The notes under the pieces: generated by a model
Told to the model about the DNA's origin: nothing
The model's database searches: none
Seen by the model: the letters and a program-made list of their open reading frames with translations, nothing else
NCBI GenBank assembly: GCA_023431385.1
Contig: JAEYWA010000031.1
Coordinates: 1-35,303, forward strand
Reading direction: 5' to 3'
Source of the DNA: Bacillota bacterium
GTDB lineage: Bacteria > Bacillota > Clostridia > Acetivibrionales > DSM-1351
Length of the DNA stretch: 35,303 bases
In this document: positions 1 to 7,950 of the stretch, in pieces
Layout: each line of letters starts with the position of its first letter
How positions within the stretch are numbered: position 1 is the stretch's first letter
Position numbers and translations under genes: made by a program

Positions 1-1273
1 TTACGTTCATTCTGCAATTAACATCGCAGTATGAGTGCTCGGGAATATTGAATCTGAGCTTATCATAGGCGGCATAAGGGAATTCCTTCCTAACATCGGT
101 TTTTATTCCGCTTGCCCTTCCTCCCGGGCCTACAGCATTGAGATCAACAGCAATTTCATGGTCTAGTATTCCTGTATGTTCCACTCTATCAATAAACATC
201 CCATTATTTTTTATGATTGTAACAGTCTCGGTAAACTCTTTTTCCAGCTTGTCTATACATTCCGTAATAATTTTATCATTATTACGGATAAAATCACGGC
301 GTATGCCTCCCGGTTTGTTGGAATTTCTTAAAAATCTGCTGCCAGTAAGCTGCTCGCATAAAATCAATATCCAACGTCTCATCATGGCAAACTGTCCTGC
401 TGGAAAAACATAAGCAGTGTCAACACACAATCCAGATATATCGCCCAAATGTGCACAAATTCTTTCAAGCTCAGCAAATATTACTCTTGTAAAAATGGCT
501 CTCTCAGGCAGATAAGTTACTCCACTAAGTTTTTCTATAGCCTGACAATATGCTAAAGAGTTTGTAAAGGTTTCATCACCAGAGATGCGCTCAGAAAACA
601 GGAGCACCTTCATGTAGTTTTCGTTTTCAGCAAGCTTTTCAAGGCCCCTGTGAACATAATACAGCTTTGCCTCAAGGTTTATTATAGGTTCACCGGCTAC
701 GCTGAACCTGAAATGTCCAGGTTCAATAATTCCCGCATGGACAGGGCCCACCGGTACCTCAAATACACCTGTCCCAGATACATCGGCAAACTGAAGCTCC
801 CGCTTTTCAAACCCAAGTCTTGTATTTACCTTAAATGCTTTCCTAAGGGGATATACCTTTTGAGGGAAATTGCCATGGTGAACCAACTCCCTGCTGTCAG
901 GAATATTGTTGAATTGAATTCCATACATATCCTGTATTTCACGTTCATAAAATGCAGCAGACGGAATGTCGTTGGCAAGAGATTCAAGCTGCATGATTTC
1001 TGTTTTTTCCACTTTGGTATAAAGGGTTATAAGAGTATTTGAGGATCTTACTGAAAAAGTATAATATATTTGAAGCTTTTCAGAAACCGATATATCGTTT
1101 CCAAATAAATTTATAAGAACGCAGTCAATATTACTGTAAATATTATTGCAGGCATCCTTAATGTTCTCGGGGGAAATCTCAGCATAAATTTCGTTTTCAT
1201 TTAAGAGCCTGCTCTCTACTACAAAACTAGATAAGAGTCTGTTTATAGCCTCAAAAATAGCCTCTGACACCAT
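1..1273 (-). CDS. Hydrogenase-4 component G-like large subunit (NuoC-NuoD fusion), 3' end outside window
   Basis: The frame is open from an ATG at 1273 to the window edge, giving 424 residues without a stop; the C-terminus is missing. Residues about 1-150 match the 30-kDa (NuoC/HycE N-terminal) domain, including 'YEREIQDMYGI' near 109-119. Residues from about 170 match the 49-kDa/NiFe large-subunit fold ('GPVHAGIIEPGHFRF', 'ERICAHLGDISGL', 'GGIRRD'). In HycE/HyfG-type hydrogenases the stretch at about 228 reads 'ERxCGIC' and its cysteines bind nickel. Here it reads 'ERISGDETF' (228-236), so both cysteines are gone. The protein therefore resembles the subunit of Ehr (energy-converting hydrogenase-related) complexes more than a hydrogenase. 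The start lies 1 nt after the stop of the upstream HyfF-like gene, which implies translational coupling. The C-terminal motif, which could confirm this, is not in the window. Confidence 0.9.
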   Translation of the reverse strand, partial: MVSEAIFEAINRLLSSFVVESRLLNENEIYAEISPENIKDACNNIYSNIDCVLINLFGNDISVSEKLQIYYTFSVRSSNTLITLYTKVEKTEIMQLESLANDIPSAAFYEREIQDMYGIQFNNIPDSRELVHHGNFPQKVYPLRKAFKVNTRLGFEKRELQFADVSGTGVFEVPVGPVHAGIIEPGHFRFSVAGEPIINLEAKLYYVHRGLEKLAENENYMKVLLFSERISGDETFTNSLAYCQAIEKLSGVTYLPERAIFTRVIFAELERICAHLGDISGLCVDTAYVFPAGQFAMMRRWILILCEQLTGSRFLRNSNKPGGIRRDFIRNNDKIITECIDKLEKEFTETVTIIKNNGMFIDRVEHTGILDHEIAVDLNAVGPGGRASGIKTDVRKEFPYAAYDKLRFNIPEHSYCDVNCRMNV

Positions 1274-1274
1274 T

Positions 1275-2765
1275 TTACCTTCCCCCCAATCCCAAAATTA
1301 TATTAGTAGCATTATCCATAAGTGTCTTTATGGGCCCTGGTATATATACACCCATAAGTATAGAAATACATAAAAGTGTAATAAGTACAACTGGTCCAAT
1401 AATATCAAGTTCACCTTTTTTTATTTCCGGATTGTTAATATTTCCATAAAACATTTTGCCCAATTGCTTTGTAAACCCGCCAAATACTGCCGCCAAAAAG
1501 ATCAGGAGCAAAATAGCAACTATATATTTTCTATCAAAAATAGCAGCCGCTACAGTATTAAACTCACTCATAAAAATACCGAAGGGCGGCATACCTGTTA
1601 TTGCAAATGCCCCCAGTGCAAAAACCACTCCTGTAACCGGCATGCTTTTTATAAGTCCCTTTATACTTGATATCTTCTTTGTATGATATTTCAGATAAAC
1701 ATTACCTGTAGAAATAAAAAGCATGGATTTTGTTATTGCATGATTAAAGGTGTGGTATAGAGCGGCAAATATACTTACAGGAGTGCATATTCCCAGTCCC
1801 AGTGCAATTATACCCATATGCTCTATACTGGAATATGCCAGTATTCTTTTGTAATCATGCTGAACCAGTATAAAAATTGCCGCAGTGCCAATAGACACTA
1901 TGCCTAGCAGTATAAGAAGATTTCCAGTATAGCTGCTGTCACCAAGACTTTTGTTGACTATGGACATAACCCTTATAATACCGTACATTGCTGTGTTAAG
2001 CAGCACTCCTGACAGCAGCGAGCTCACCGGAGATGGCGCTTGACTGTGAGCGTCCGGCAGCCAGGTATGCATCGGAGAGAAGCCAACCTTTGTGCCGAAG
2101 CCTATAAGAATAAATATAAAGGATATTTTCAGTATACTGGGATCAAGCGCCGATGCATTATGTAGCAAATAGTTCCAGCTGAGACCAACTATCTTGTTGC
2201 CCCCAAGTTGAACCGTTGAGGAATAATACAGTAAAATAATCCCCAACAACGCGAAAGCAATACCCACTGAACAGATAATCAGGTATTTCCAGGCTGCTTC
2301 TATTGCTTTTTTATTGTTATAATAACCAACCAAAAATGCCGATGCCAGTGTAGTTGCTTCGATTGCAATCCACATAACACCCATATTCTGTGTAGTTAGT
2401 GCCAATATCATTGACAGTAGAAATGCATTGGATAAGCTATAAAATAATTTGAGTTTATTTAGTGTAATTACTTTTCTTCTGAGTTCTTCCCCAAAATAAC
2501 TTATAGAATAAAGAGATACCAGAAAAAAAGCCAATGTTGTAATAAATAAAATGTACACACTCAACGAATCAATATAAAATATATCTTTAAAAAAACCGTC
2601 TGAAACAATTACTCCGGAATTGTTTACCTTATAGAGCGCCAATACCGACATTACCAGTAATGCTCCCGATGAGACAAGATTGGTCACGTGGATAATTAAT
2701 TTGATTTTATTTGTCCAGACTAATCCAGCTGCTATTGCAGGAATAGCTAAGAATGCTAAATTCAT
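1275..2765 (-). CDS. hyfF: Hydrogenase-4 component F-like proton-translocating subunit
   Basis: This 496-residue multi-spanning membrane protein belongs to the NuoL/M/N-Mrp antiporter family and is closest in length and motifs to HyfF. The usual proton-path residues are visible: Glu136 in 'MWIAIEATTLASA', Lys226 in 'GFGTKVGFSPMHTWLPDAH', and a lysine near 346 in 'NHAITKSMLF'. In the family this subunit moves ions across the membrane, driven by redox change in the peripheral arm. The ATG is preceded by GGAGG at good spacing. The gene sits 62 nt after the HyfE-like gene and 1 nt before the HyfG-like gene, in one minus-strand operon. The pump residues look intact although the partner large subunit has lost its nickel-site cysteines. 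Confidence 0.93.
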   Translation of the reverse strand: MNLAFLAIPAIAAGLVWTNKIKLIIHVTNLVSSGALLVMSVLALYKVNNSGVIVSDGFFKDIFYIDSLSVYILFITTLAFFLVSLYSISYFGEELRRKVITLNKLKLFYSLSNAFLLSMILALTTQNMGVMWIAIEATTLASAFLVGYYNNKKAIEAAWKYLIICSVGIAFALLGIILLYYSSTVQLGGNKIVGLSWNYLLHNASALDPSILKISFIFILIGFGTKVGFSPMHTWLPDAHSQAPSPVSSLLSGVLLNTAMYGIIRVMSIVNKSLGDSSYTGNLLILLGIVSIGTAAIFILVQHDYKRILAYSSIEHMGIIALGLGICTPVSIFAALYHTFNHAITKSMLFISTGNVYLKYHTKKISSIKGLIKSMPVTGVVFALGAFAITGMPPFGIFMSEFNTVAAAIFDRKYIVAILLLIFLAAVFGGFTKQLGKMFYGNINNPEIKKGELDIIGPVVLITLLCISILMGVYIPGPIKTLMDNATNIILGLGGR

Positions 2766-2827
2766 TTCGTCCTCCAGATACGTTTTATCCTTAAAGTTTA
2801 GCTTTTATCCCTTTTAATATTTCTCTT

Positions 2828-3490
2828 CTACCCCTTTAAGTTGTTAAGCTTATTTATATCAATTGATTCGAAAGTGTTATTTATTTTAAATACGAATATT
2901 CCCATGATTATAAAGGCAGTCAGCAAATCAAAGAAAAGACCAAGCTCAACAATCATTGGCATTCCTTCTGTTGTCAGCATGGCAGCAAGGAACATTCCGT
3001 TTTCTATCACAAGGAAGCCAATAATCTGACCGATTGCCTTCTTTCTGCTTATCATAAAGAATAGACCGAGGAGTACAACTGAAAAGGAGTATACTAAATA
3101 ATTTTTAGCTGAGTTATTGGTTATTCCTTCAATATGGTAAATTATGTACCAGCTTAAAACTACCAGTCCACAGCAGATAATCATTGAGAGAGGAATATTT
3201 ATAAAGAAGTCTTTTTCCACCTTATACTCAACCTTATCTACAGTTCTCTTCATATACCTCGGAATCACTATTACCTTAAATACAACAATTAACACAAACA
3301 TAATAATAACGTCGTCAAATTCTTTGGAGACCAACATTTCTCTTACCGAAACCAGCAGAGAAATTCCAGCCAGAAGAATTGACTGAAATCTGAAGGTAAG
3401 TATATAGGAATTCTGACGTTTGTTTGCTATCAAAGCAAAAGCTGAAATTAACATTAATATTGATAAAAGGTTTAATGCATTATGATACAT
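2828..3490 (-). CDS. hyfE: Hydrogenase-4 component E-like membrane subunit
   Basis: A 220-residue hydrophobic protein with about six or seven predicted membrane helices, sized and placed like HyfE. The C-terminal half ('LVIENGMFLAAMLTTEGMP', 'FFDLLTAFIIMGIFVFKI') resembles NuoK/MrpC-type subunits, including a buried glutamate in 'IENGMF'. In complex I-like machines this small subunit helps form the ion path beside the antiporter-like subunits. The ATG at 3490 is chosen because AAGGAG lies 7 nt upstream. A GTG two codons earlier is too close to that site. The gene lies between hyfC-like (34-41 nt away) and hyfF-like genes. Sequence conservation in this family is low, so the call relies partly on operon position. 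Confidence 0.85.
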   Translation of the reverse strand: MYHNALNLLSILMLISAFALIANKRQNSYILTFRFQSILLAGISLLVSVREMLVSKEFDDVIIMFVLIVVFKVIVIPRYMKRTVDKVEYKVEKDFFINIPLSMIICCGLVVLSWYIIYHIEGITNNSAKNYLVYSFSVVLLGLFFMISRKKAIGQIIGFLVIENGMFLAAMLTTEGMPMIVELGLFFDLLTAFIIMGIFVFKINNTFESIDINKLNNLKG

Positions 3491-3530
3491 AAACACACTC
3501 CTTGAATTTTACCGGCAAAACATATTTTAT

Positions 3531-4469
3531 CTATTTTAGAATAAAGCCGGTTAAAAATCCCAATATAGATATAACCAGAGCTATTACTGCAAAGTTAGGT
3601 ATACTGTACAGTCTGAATTTAACAGTATTTAATTCAACAAGTCCAACCAGGATAGTAATGATCAGTATTTTAACAAGAAAAACTCCCAATCCTAAAAATA
3701 CATTTTCAATACTAAAACCTACCGGAAATAATATATTGGCCATAAAGGTCATAAAAACCAGCTGCTTGATATAATTACCCATTTCAATTAATGCCAGATG
3801 CCTTCCTGAATACTCAAGGACCATCGCTTCATGAATCATAGTAAGCTCCAGATGTGTTGAGGGGTCATCCACAGGTATTCTGGAGGACTCCGCAATCAAA
3901 ATAAGCAACATACTTGCAAATAATAATATGTTCATGGGTGTAAAAGCAGTATCTGAGTGACTTGCCACGTAGTTATAAATTGAATTCACGTTTGTGGAAG
4001 CGATTTCAGCTCTTGCACTGACAGTAATTATAACTATAAATAATGCAGGCTCTACCAGTGCGGACACAAGCAGCTCTCTGCTGCTTCCCATCCCCCCGAA
4101 GGTACTTGCTGTATCAAGTCCGGCCAAAGTCATAAATACACGTCCTGCTACGAATAGGTATACAATTATCAGCAGATCGGTATAAAAGGAGAAGCCAACT
4201 AAGCCGCGAATTATTGGTAAACAGCTTATTGCTACCACAGATGTTAAAAGATAAACATATGGTGCAATATTGTATATCCATGAAGCTGTAGTAGAAACAA
4301 CCAGATCTTTTTTAAACAGCTTTAATAAATCATAATAGGGCTGAAAGACTGAAGCACCTACTCTATGCTGCACCTTAGCCTTCATTTTACGTATAACTCC
4401 TGTAAAAAATGGAGCTATTAATATACTAATAATAATCTGTAAAACAAGTTTCAAAATTGATACTAACAT
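3531..4469 (-). CDS. hyfC: Hydrogenase-4 component C-like membrane anchor (NuoH/HycD family)
   Basis: This 312-residue protein has about eight membrane helices and belongs to the NuoH/HycD/HyfC family, which anchors the peripheral redox arm to the membrane domain. Family signatures seen are 'KVQHRVGASVFQPYYDLLKL' near residues 32-51, and the acidic loop 'ESSRIPVDDPSTHLELTMIH' followed by 'EAMVLEYSG' near 200-225, the counterpart of the charged funnel in NuoH. Length is typical for HycD (about 307). It follows hyfB-like by 22 nt and precedes hyfE-like. It is the best conserved membrane subunit in the operon. True group 4 hydrogenases and Ehr complexes share this subunit, so it does not separate the two. 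Confidence 0.93.
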   Translation of the reverse strand: MLVSILKLVLQIIISILIAPFFTGVIRKMKAKVQHRVGASVFQPYYDLLKLFKKDLVVSTTASWIYNIAPYVYLLTSVVAISCLPIIRGLVGFSFYTDLLIIVYLFVAGRVFMTLAGLDTASTFGGMGSSRELLVSALVEPALFIVIITVSARAEIASTNVNSIYNYVASHSDTAFTPMNILLFASMLLILIAESSRIPVDDPSTHLELTMIHEAMVLEYSGRHLALIEMGNYIKQLVFMTFMANILFPVGFSIENVFLGLGVFLVKILIITILVGLVELNTVKFRLYSIPNFAVIALVISILGFLTGFILK

Positions 4470-4491
4470 TACTAAACCCTCTTGTTTGTAT

Positions 4492-6561
4492 TTATTTAGC
4501 TATGAAACAATAATACAACAGCATTAAAACAAGAACACAGAAGAAATATGTCAAATATGCATGTATACTTCCTCTTTGTATTTTAAATCTGGTTTTTCTT
4601 GAGAAATTAATAATAGCCAGAATAAATGGTTTATATATATATTTCTCAATAACTTTTTCTGTTGAAAGTGTATAATTTGCCTTTTTTACAAAGTACGGAC
4701 CTGAACCATCAGTAATAACCAAATCTCTATTCGGCTTAAAAAGTCCTCTAAATATAATTCTAACTGATTTCGAAAAACCTATGGCCGAATACTGCATTTT
4801 TGGAGTCAATTCAGTAAATCCACAGTCCCAGGTATTATATTTCTGAACTGTTGTCCTTTTTCTCAAAAACAGTACTGCAATAAACATCAAACAAGCCAGT
4901 GCAAATATAAAAACTGCGAGCATACTGAAGGATATACTCAATTCGCTGTTATTCACGGGATAATGCAGGAACTTTGTTAATGACCAGTCTGTTGACAGCA
5001 ACTTAAGATTAATTAAATCTCCAGAAACCCTATCAATTAATTTAATAACAGCCTTTATCCCAATGCCGGGCAATATACAAAATAGAGAAGCTATTGCTAG
5101 TGCAGCAAGCATGGGTTTTTCAGGTTCCTTGGCATTTTCGGCTTCAGGACTCCGGGGTTTACCCAAAAAAGATATCCCAAAAAGTTTGACATAGCTGAAT
5201 ACGACGAGAGCACCTGTAATGGCTAGACAAGCGGCAACAATTGCAAACAAAATGATCATTGAGAATTCGCCGGAAGGTGCAAACCAGAGAATACTGTTTA
5301 CAATTGATTGAAAGATCAAATATTCACTGACAAAACCGTTAAAAGGCGGAACTGCCGAAACCGCCAGGCATCCTATGAAAACAAATATTGCTGCAATCGG
5401 CATATTTTTAATAAGGCCACCGAGCTTCTCCATATTTCTGGTACCTGTAACATAACGAATAGCACCAGCCCCCATAAATAACAGGGATTTGAACAGAGCA
5501 TGATTTAAGGTATGAAGCAATACTACAGTGAGAGCCAAAGATAGTAAGAAGTCATTTCCTGAGGCTCTTGCGATAAGCATAATCCCAATGCCACAGAAAA
5601 TAATACCCATGTTTTCTATACTTGAATAAGAAAGCAGCCTCTTTATATTTATAGTTGAGGCTACGGAATAAGCTATTCCAAAAACTGCCGATATTGTTCC
5701 GACTATAAGGGTTACTACTCCCCACCACATTGCATTTTCGGGTAAAATATTGAAGGTAATTCTCAGCAGTCCATATATGGACATTTTTTTCATAACTGCC
5801 GACATAATGGCTGCAACATTACTTGGTGCTTCTGTATAAGCATATGGAAGCCATATGTGCATTGGAATTATACCTGCTTTTGTACCAAAGCCTATAAGTA
5901 AGAATATATATATCAAGTTTGAATAGTTCTTTGGAATTAATGAGGAATTAATCGCTGATAATTCGAAGCTTTTTGTGAAATATGCAATAAGAAGAAATGC
6001 CAGCGTAATAAAAGCTGTACCGGCATATGTCATTATTATGTAGGTTTTACCCGCCCTCTGAACTTCGTCCTTTTCATGTTCAAATATAACCAGAAAATAT
6101 GATATCAGTGACATCAATTCCCAAAACACTAGAAATAAAAGGATATTGTTGCTTGCGGACAAAATAACCATGGATAGGATAAAGAGATTATATAAAGCCC
6201 CGAATACACCAACGTTTTTAGTATTGAAAAAACGCTTCATATATGTCAAGGAGTATATTGAAACAACTAAAGTAACAATTCCTATGATAAGAAGAAAGAA
6301 AGCAGATAAGTTATCAATTCTAAACTTGAAGCTCAAAAAAGGAATGTTATTATTTACACTGAAGGATATATTCTGATCATCTGCAGAGTATAGCTTGTAT
6401 ATCATGGACATGCTCAGTAAAATTCCTGCAGCTATTGAAAATATGTTTGATACTAAATTCGAAATTTTCGGTTTTGAGTATGTAGCTAATGAAGAGAGTG
6501 ATCCTGTTATATATAATGCAACGCATATTATAAAGCTTGTAGTCAAGTAACTTGCTGACAT
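4492..6561 (-). CDS. hyfB: Hydrogenase-4 component B-like subunit (NuoL-type, long C-terminal tail)
   Basis: A 689-residue membrane protein and the first gene of the operon. The antiporter-like core shows Glu148 in 'LVFWELMSLISYF', Lys228 in 'GFGTKAGIIPMHIWLPYAY', and 'LNHALFKSLLFMGAGA'. The C-terminal part carries the HyfB/HycC hallmark 'NTWDCGFTELTPKMQYSAIG', followed by a final helix. This subunit is expected to be the distal ion pump. Start: an ATG with GGAGG about 8 nt upstream, fed by a good sigma-A-type promoter at 6609-6637. Together with the HyfF-like protein it gives two antiporter-like subunits; no HyfD homologue is seen between hyfC and hyfE. Any ferredoxin-like (HyfA/HyfH) or small (HyfI) subunits must lie beyond the left edge, if present. 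Confidence 0.93.
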   Translation of the reverse strand: MSASYLTTSFIICVALYITGSLSSLATYSKPKISNLVSNIFSIAAGILLSMSMIYKLYSADDQNISFSVNNNIPFLSFKFRIDNLSAFFLLIIGIVTLVVSIYSLTYMKRFFNTKNVGVFGALYNLFILSMVILSASNNILLFLVFWELMSLISYFLVIFEHEKDEVQRAGKTYIIMTYAGTAFITLAFLLIAYFTKSFELSAINSSLIPKNYSNLIYIFLLIGFGTKAGIIPMHIWLPYAYTEAPSNVAAIMSAVMKKMSIYGLLRITFNILPENAMWWGVVTLIVGTISAVFGIAYSVASTINIKRLLSYSSIENMGIIFCGIGIMLIARASGNDFLLSLALTVVLLHTLNHALFKSLLFMGAGAIRYVTGTRNMEKLGGLIKNMPIAAIFVFIGCLAVSAVPPFNGFVSEYLIFQSIVNSILWFAPSGEFSMIILFAIVAACLAITGALVVFSYVKLFGISFLGKPRSPEAENAKEPEKPMLAALAIASLFCILPGIGIKAVIKLIDRVSGDLINLKLLSTDWSLTKFLHYPVNNSELSISFSMLAVFIFALACLMFIAVLFLRKRTTVQKYNTWDCGFTELTPKMQYSAIGFSKSVRIIFRGLFKPNRDLVITDGSGPYFVKKANYTLSTEKVIEKYIYKPFILAIINFSRKTRFKIQRGSIHAYLTYFFCVLVLMLLYYCFIAK

Positions 6562-6608
6562 GAATCAAATACCTCCAAGGCAATTAAAGCTTGATAAACA
6601 CAGCATCT

Positions 6609-6637
6609 ATAATACTACCGCAATATGTAAATGTCAA
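6609..6637 (-). promoter_or_regulatory. Predicted sigma-A promoter of the hyf-like operon
   Basis: Read on the minus strand, TTGACA (6637-6632) is separated by exactly 17 nt from TATTAT (6614-6609). It lies about 50 nt upstream of the HyfB-like ATG. A strong vegetative-type promoter suggests that the complex is made during growth rather than only under a special sigma factor. Confidence 0.7.
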
Positions 6638-6666
6638 ATAAACGAGTGAAAATACGTAATTTTGTC

Positions 6667-6695
6667 AAAAAAACGAGATAAACTATTCATTTATC
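6667..6695 (-). terminator. Predicted terminator of the LysM gene
   Basis: On the minus strand GATAAA pairs with TTTATC across a 7-nt loop. The hairpin overlaps the stop codon of the LysM gene and is followed by TCG and seven T. The stem is short and AT-rich, so efficiency is uncertain. Confidence 0.45.
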
Positions 6696-6976
6696 GGTAC
6701 TATAATTGAAGTATTTGTAACTAGTAAGCTTGACTTCATATTGTTTATCTTTTTTATATTGTATATATACTCCCTGATATCACAGCTGTCATCACCATAC
6801 TGTTCGGCTATGGACCATAAAGTATCTCCGGATTGAACAGTAACAGTTATATAGTCCGGTTCTGAATAACCTGAAACGCTGGCTGTATATGCTATTATAA
6901 ATACAATTAGAGAAATAAAAAATATAAAACTAAAAAATTTTACTCTATTCTTTAATATATATCTTCTTTTGTTCAT
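6683..6976 (-). CDS. LysM-domain membrane protein, probable YneA-like SOS cell-division inhibitor
   Basis: A 97-residue protein: a basic N-terminus, one membrane helix at about 12-33, and a single LysM domain at about 43-94 ('VQSGDTLWSIAEQYGDD', ending 'SIIVPINE'). LysM domains bind peptidoglycan, so the protein is probably anchored in the membrane with its domain outside. Start: ATG at 6976 with GGGAGG 6 nt upstream; longer readings would include operator DNA. It is divergent from lexA with SOS boxes between them, the same arrangement as yneA-lexA in Bacillus subtilis. There YneA blocks division after DNA damage. Sequence identity to YneA is not obvious beyond topology and LysM, so the role rests mainly on context. 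Confidence 0.82.
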   Translation of the reverse strand: MNKRRYILKNRVKFFSFIFFISLIVFIIAYTASVSGYSEPDYITVTVQSGDTLWSIAEQYGDDSCDIREYIYNIKKINNMKSSLLVTNTSIIVPINE

Positions 6977-6987
6977 AACCGACCTCC

Positions 6988-7001
6988 CGAACGTTTGTTC
7001 T
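6988..7001. promoter_or_regulatory. LexA operator (SOS box 1)
   Basis: CGAACGTTTGTTCT fits the Gram-positive SOS box CGAAC-N4-GTTCG at 13 of the conserved-type positions, with GAAC and GTTC both intact. It lies between the -10 element and the ribosome binding site of the LysM gene. Confidence 0.85.
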
Positions 7002-7007
7002 ATATAT

Positions 7008-7036
7008 ATTATCGAACACTTGTTCCTAATTGTCAA
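7008..7036 (-). promoter_or_regulatory. Predicted promoter of the LysM (yneA-like) gene
   Basis: On the minus strand TTGACA (7036-7031), a 17-nt spacer and GATAAT (7013-7008) form a near-consensus sigma-A promoter. SOS box 2 lies within the spacer and box 1 just downstream, so bound LexA should block it tightly. Confidence 0.8.
7013..7026. promoter_or_regulatory. LexA operator (SOS box 2)
   Basis: CGAACACTTGTTCC keeps both GAAC and GTTC half-sites with a 4-nt centre. It occupies the spacer of the divergent LysM-gene promoter. Confidence 0.88.
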
Positions 7037-7055
7037 TACTGTTTTCTATTTTTTT

Positions 7056-7069
7056 CGAACATTCGTTTG
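7056..7069. promoter_or_regulatory. LexA operator (SOS box 3), at the lexA promoter
   Basis: CGAACATTCGTTTG is a slightly weaker SOS box: the second half-site is GTTT instead of GTTC. It overlaps the -35 element of the lexA promoter, as expected for autorepression. Confidence 0.75.
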
Positions 7070-7095
7070 CTATTTGGAATTTTATATGCTATACT
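7067..7095 (+). promoter_or_regulatory. Predicted lexA promoter
   Basis: TTGCTA (7067-7072), a 17-nt spacer and TATACT (7090-7095) lie about 32 nt upstream of the lexA ATG. The -35 element overlaps SOS box 3. Confidence 0.7.
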
Positions 7096-7127
7096 AACCT
7101 TGTTAATACATAATCTAGGAGGCTTTT

Positions 7128-7781
7128 ATGGCTAAAAAGAACTCTACTAAGCAGCAGGAAATTCTTGACTATGTTAATAAATGTGTATATGAAAACGGTT
7201 ATCCTCCATCAGTCAGAGAAATTTGCGCTGCTGTTGGTTTTAAGTCTACCTCGACTGTTCACGCCTATCTTCAAAAACTAAATGATAGTGGTGTGCTTCA
7301 AAAGGATCCTACTAAACCGAGAGCAATTAAAATAGTAAATAATTTAAATAAACCTTCAAAAGCAACCGGCAATACTCAAAGGGAAGGCTATTTTACCACC
7401 CGTGAAATGGTTGAGGTTCCCGTCGTCGGTAAAGTTGCAGCTGGTCAGCCCATTCTTGCAGTTGAGAATATTACAGATACCTTTCCTCTACCTGTAGATT
7501 TTGTTCAAAACGGTAATGCTTTTATGCTCAGAATACAGGGTGACAGTATGATTGAAGCCGGTATTCTGAATAATGATTTTGTTTTGGTAAGACAGCAGTC
7601 TACAGCAAATAATGGAGACATTATAGTTGCACTTTTGGGAGACGAAGCAACGTGTAAGACTTTTTTCAAGGAAAAGGATCATATCAGATTACAGCCCGAA
7701 AACAGCAGACTTGAGCCTATCATTGTAAAAGATAATGTTTCTATCGTCGGTAAAGTTATTGGTGTCTTCAGACGAATGTAG
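7128..7781 (+). CDS. lexA: LexA repressor of the SOS response
   Basis: A 217-residue LexA of typical length. The N-terminal winged helix-turn-helix is at about 1-70 ('YPPSVREICAAVGFKSTSTV'). The C-terminal S24 autoprotease domain has the cleavage pair Ala105-Gly106 in 'GKVAAGQP', catalytic Ser140 in 'QGDSMIEAG' and Lys177 in 'GDEATCKTFF'. It represses DNA-damage genes until RecA filaments stimulate self-cleavage. The start has AGGAGG 7 nt upstream. LexA should repress its own gene and the divergent LysM gene through the three boxes at 6988-7069. A strong hairpin terminator follows at 7864-7899. Confidence 0.98.
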   Translation: MAKKNSTKQQEILDYVNKCVYENGYPPSVREICAAVGFKSTSTVHAYLQKLNDSGVLQKDPTKPRAIKIVNNLNKPSKATGNTQREGYFTTREMVEVPVVGKVAAGQPILAVENITDTFPLPVDFVQNGNAFMLRIQGDSMIEAGILNNDFVLVRQQSTANNGDIIVALLGDEATCKTFFKEKDHIRLQPENSRLEPIIVKDNVSIVGKVIGVFRRM

Positions 7782-7863
7782 AATATAGAATGTAGGATAT
7801 AGTATGTAAGTAAATACAAAGCATCAGAAAATGAATCAATAGTACAATATTATTCAGTATAAT

Positions 7864-7899
7864 AAAAAACAGCGATGATATAATTTTTCGCTGTTTTTT
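7864..7899 (+). terminator. lexA terminator, possibly bidirectional
   Basis: The stem AAAAAACAGCGA pairs perfectly with TCGCTGTTTTTT across a 12-nt loop, and each flank carries A or T runs. It separates lexA from the convergent hydrolase pseudogene and could stop transcription from both sides. Confidence 0.85.
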
Positions 7900-7950
7900 C
7901 ATAATATTTATTTTCTGTTTTTTAAGGTCGTTGTTTTAAGTTCCGATCAA

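Noticed and set aside
1..6561. Interpretation as an ordinary hydrogen-evolving hydrogenase-4
   Set aside because: The L1 cysteine pair needed for the NiFe site is replaced in the large subunit. The call as Ehr-like remains open until the C-terminus is seen.
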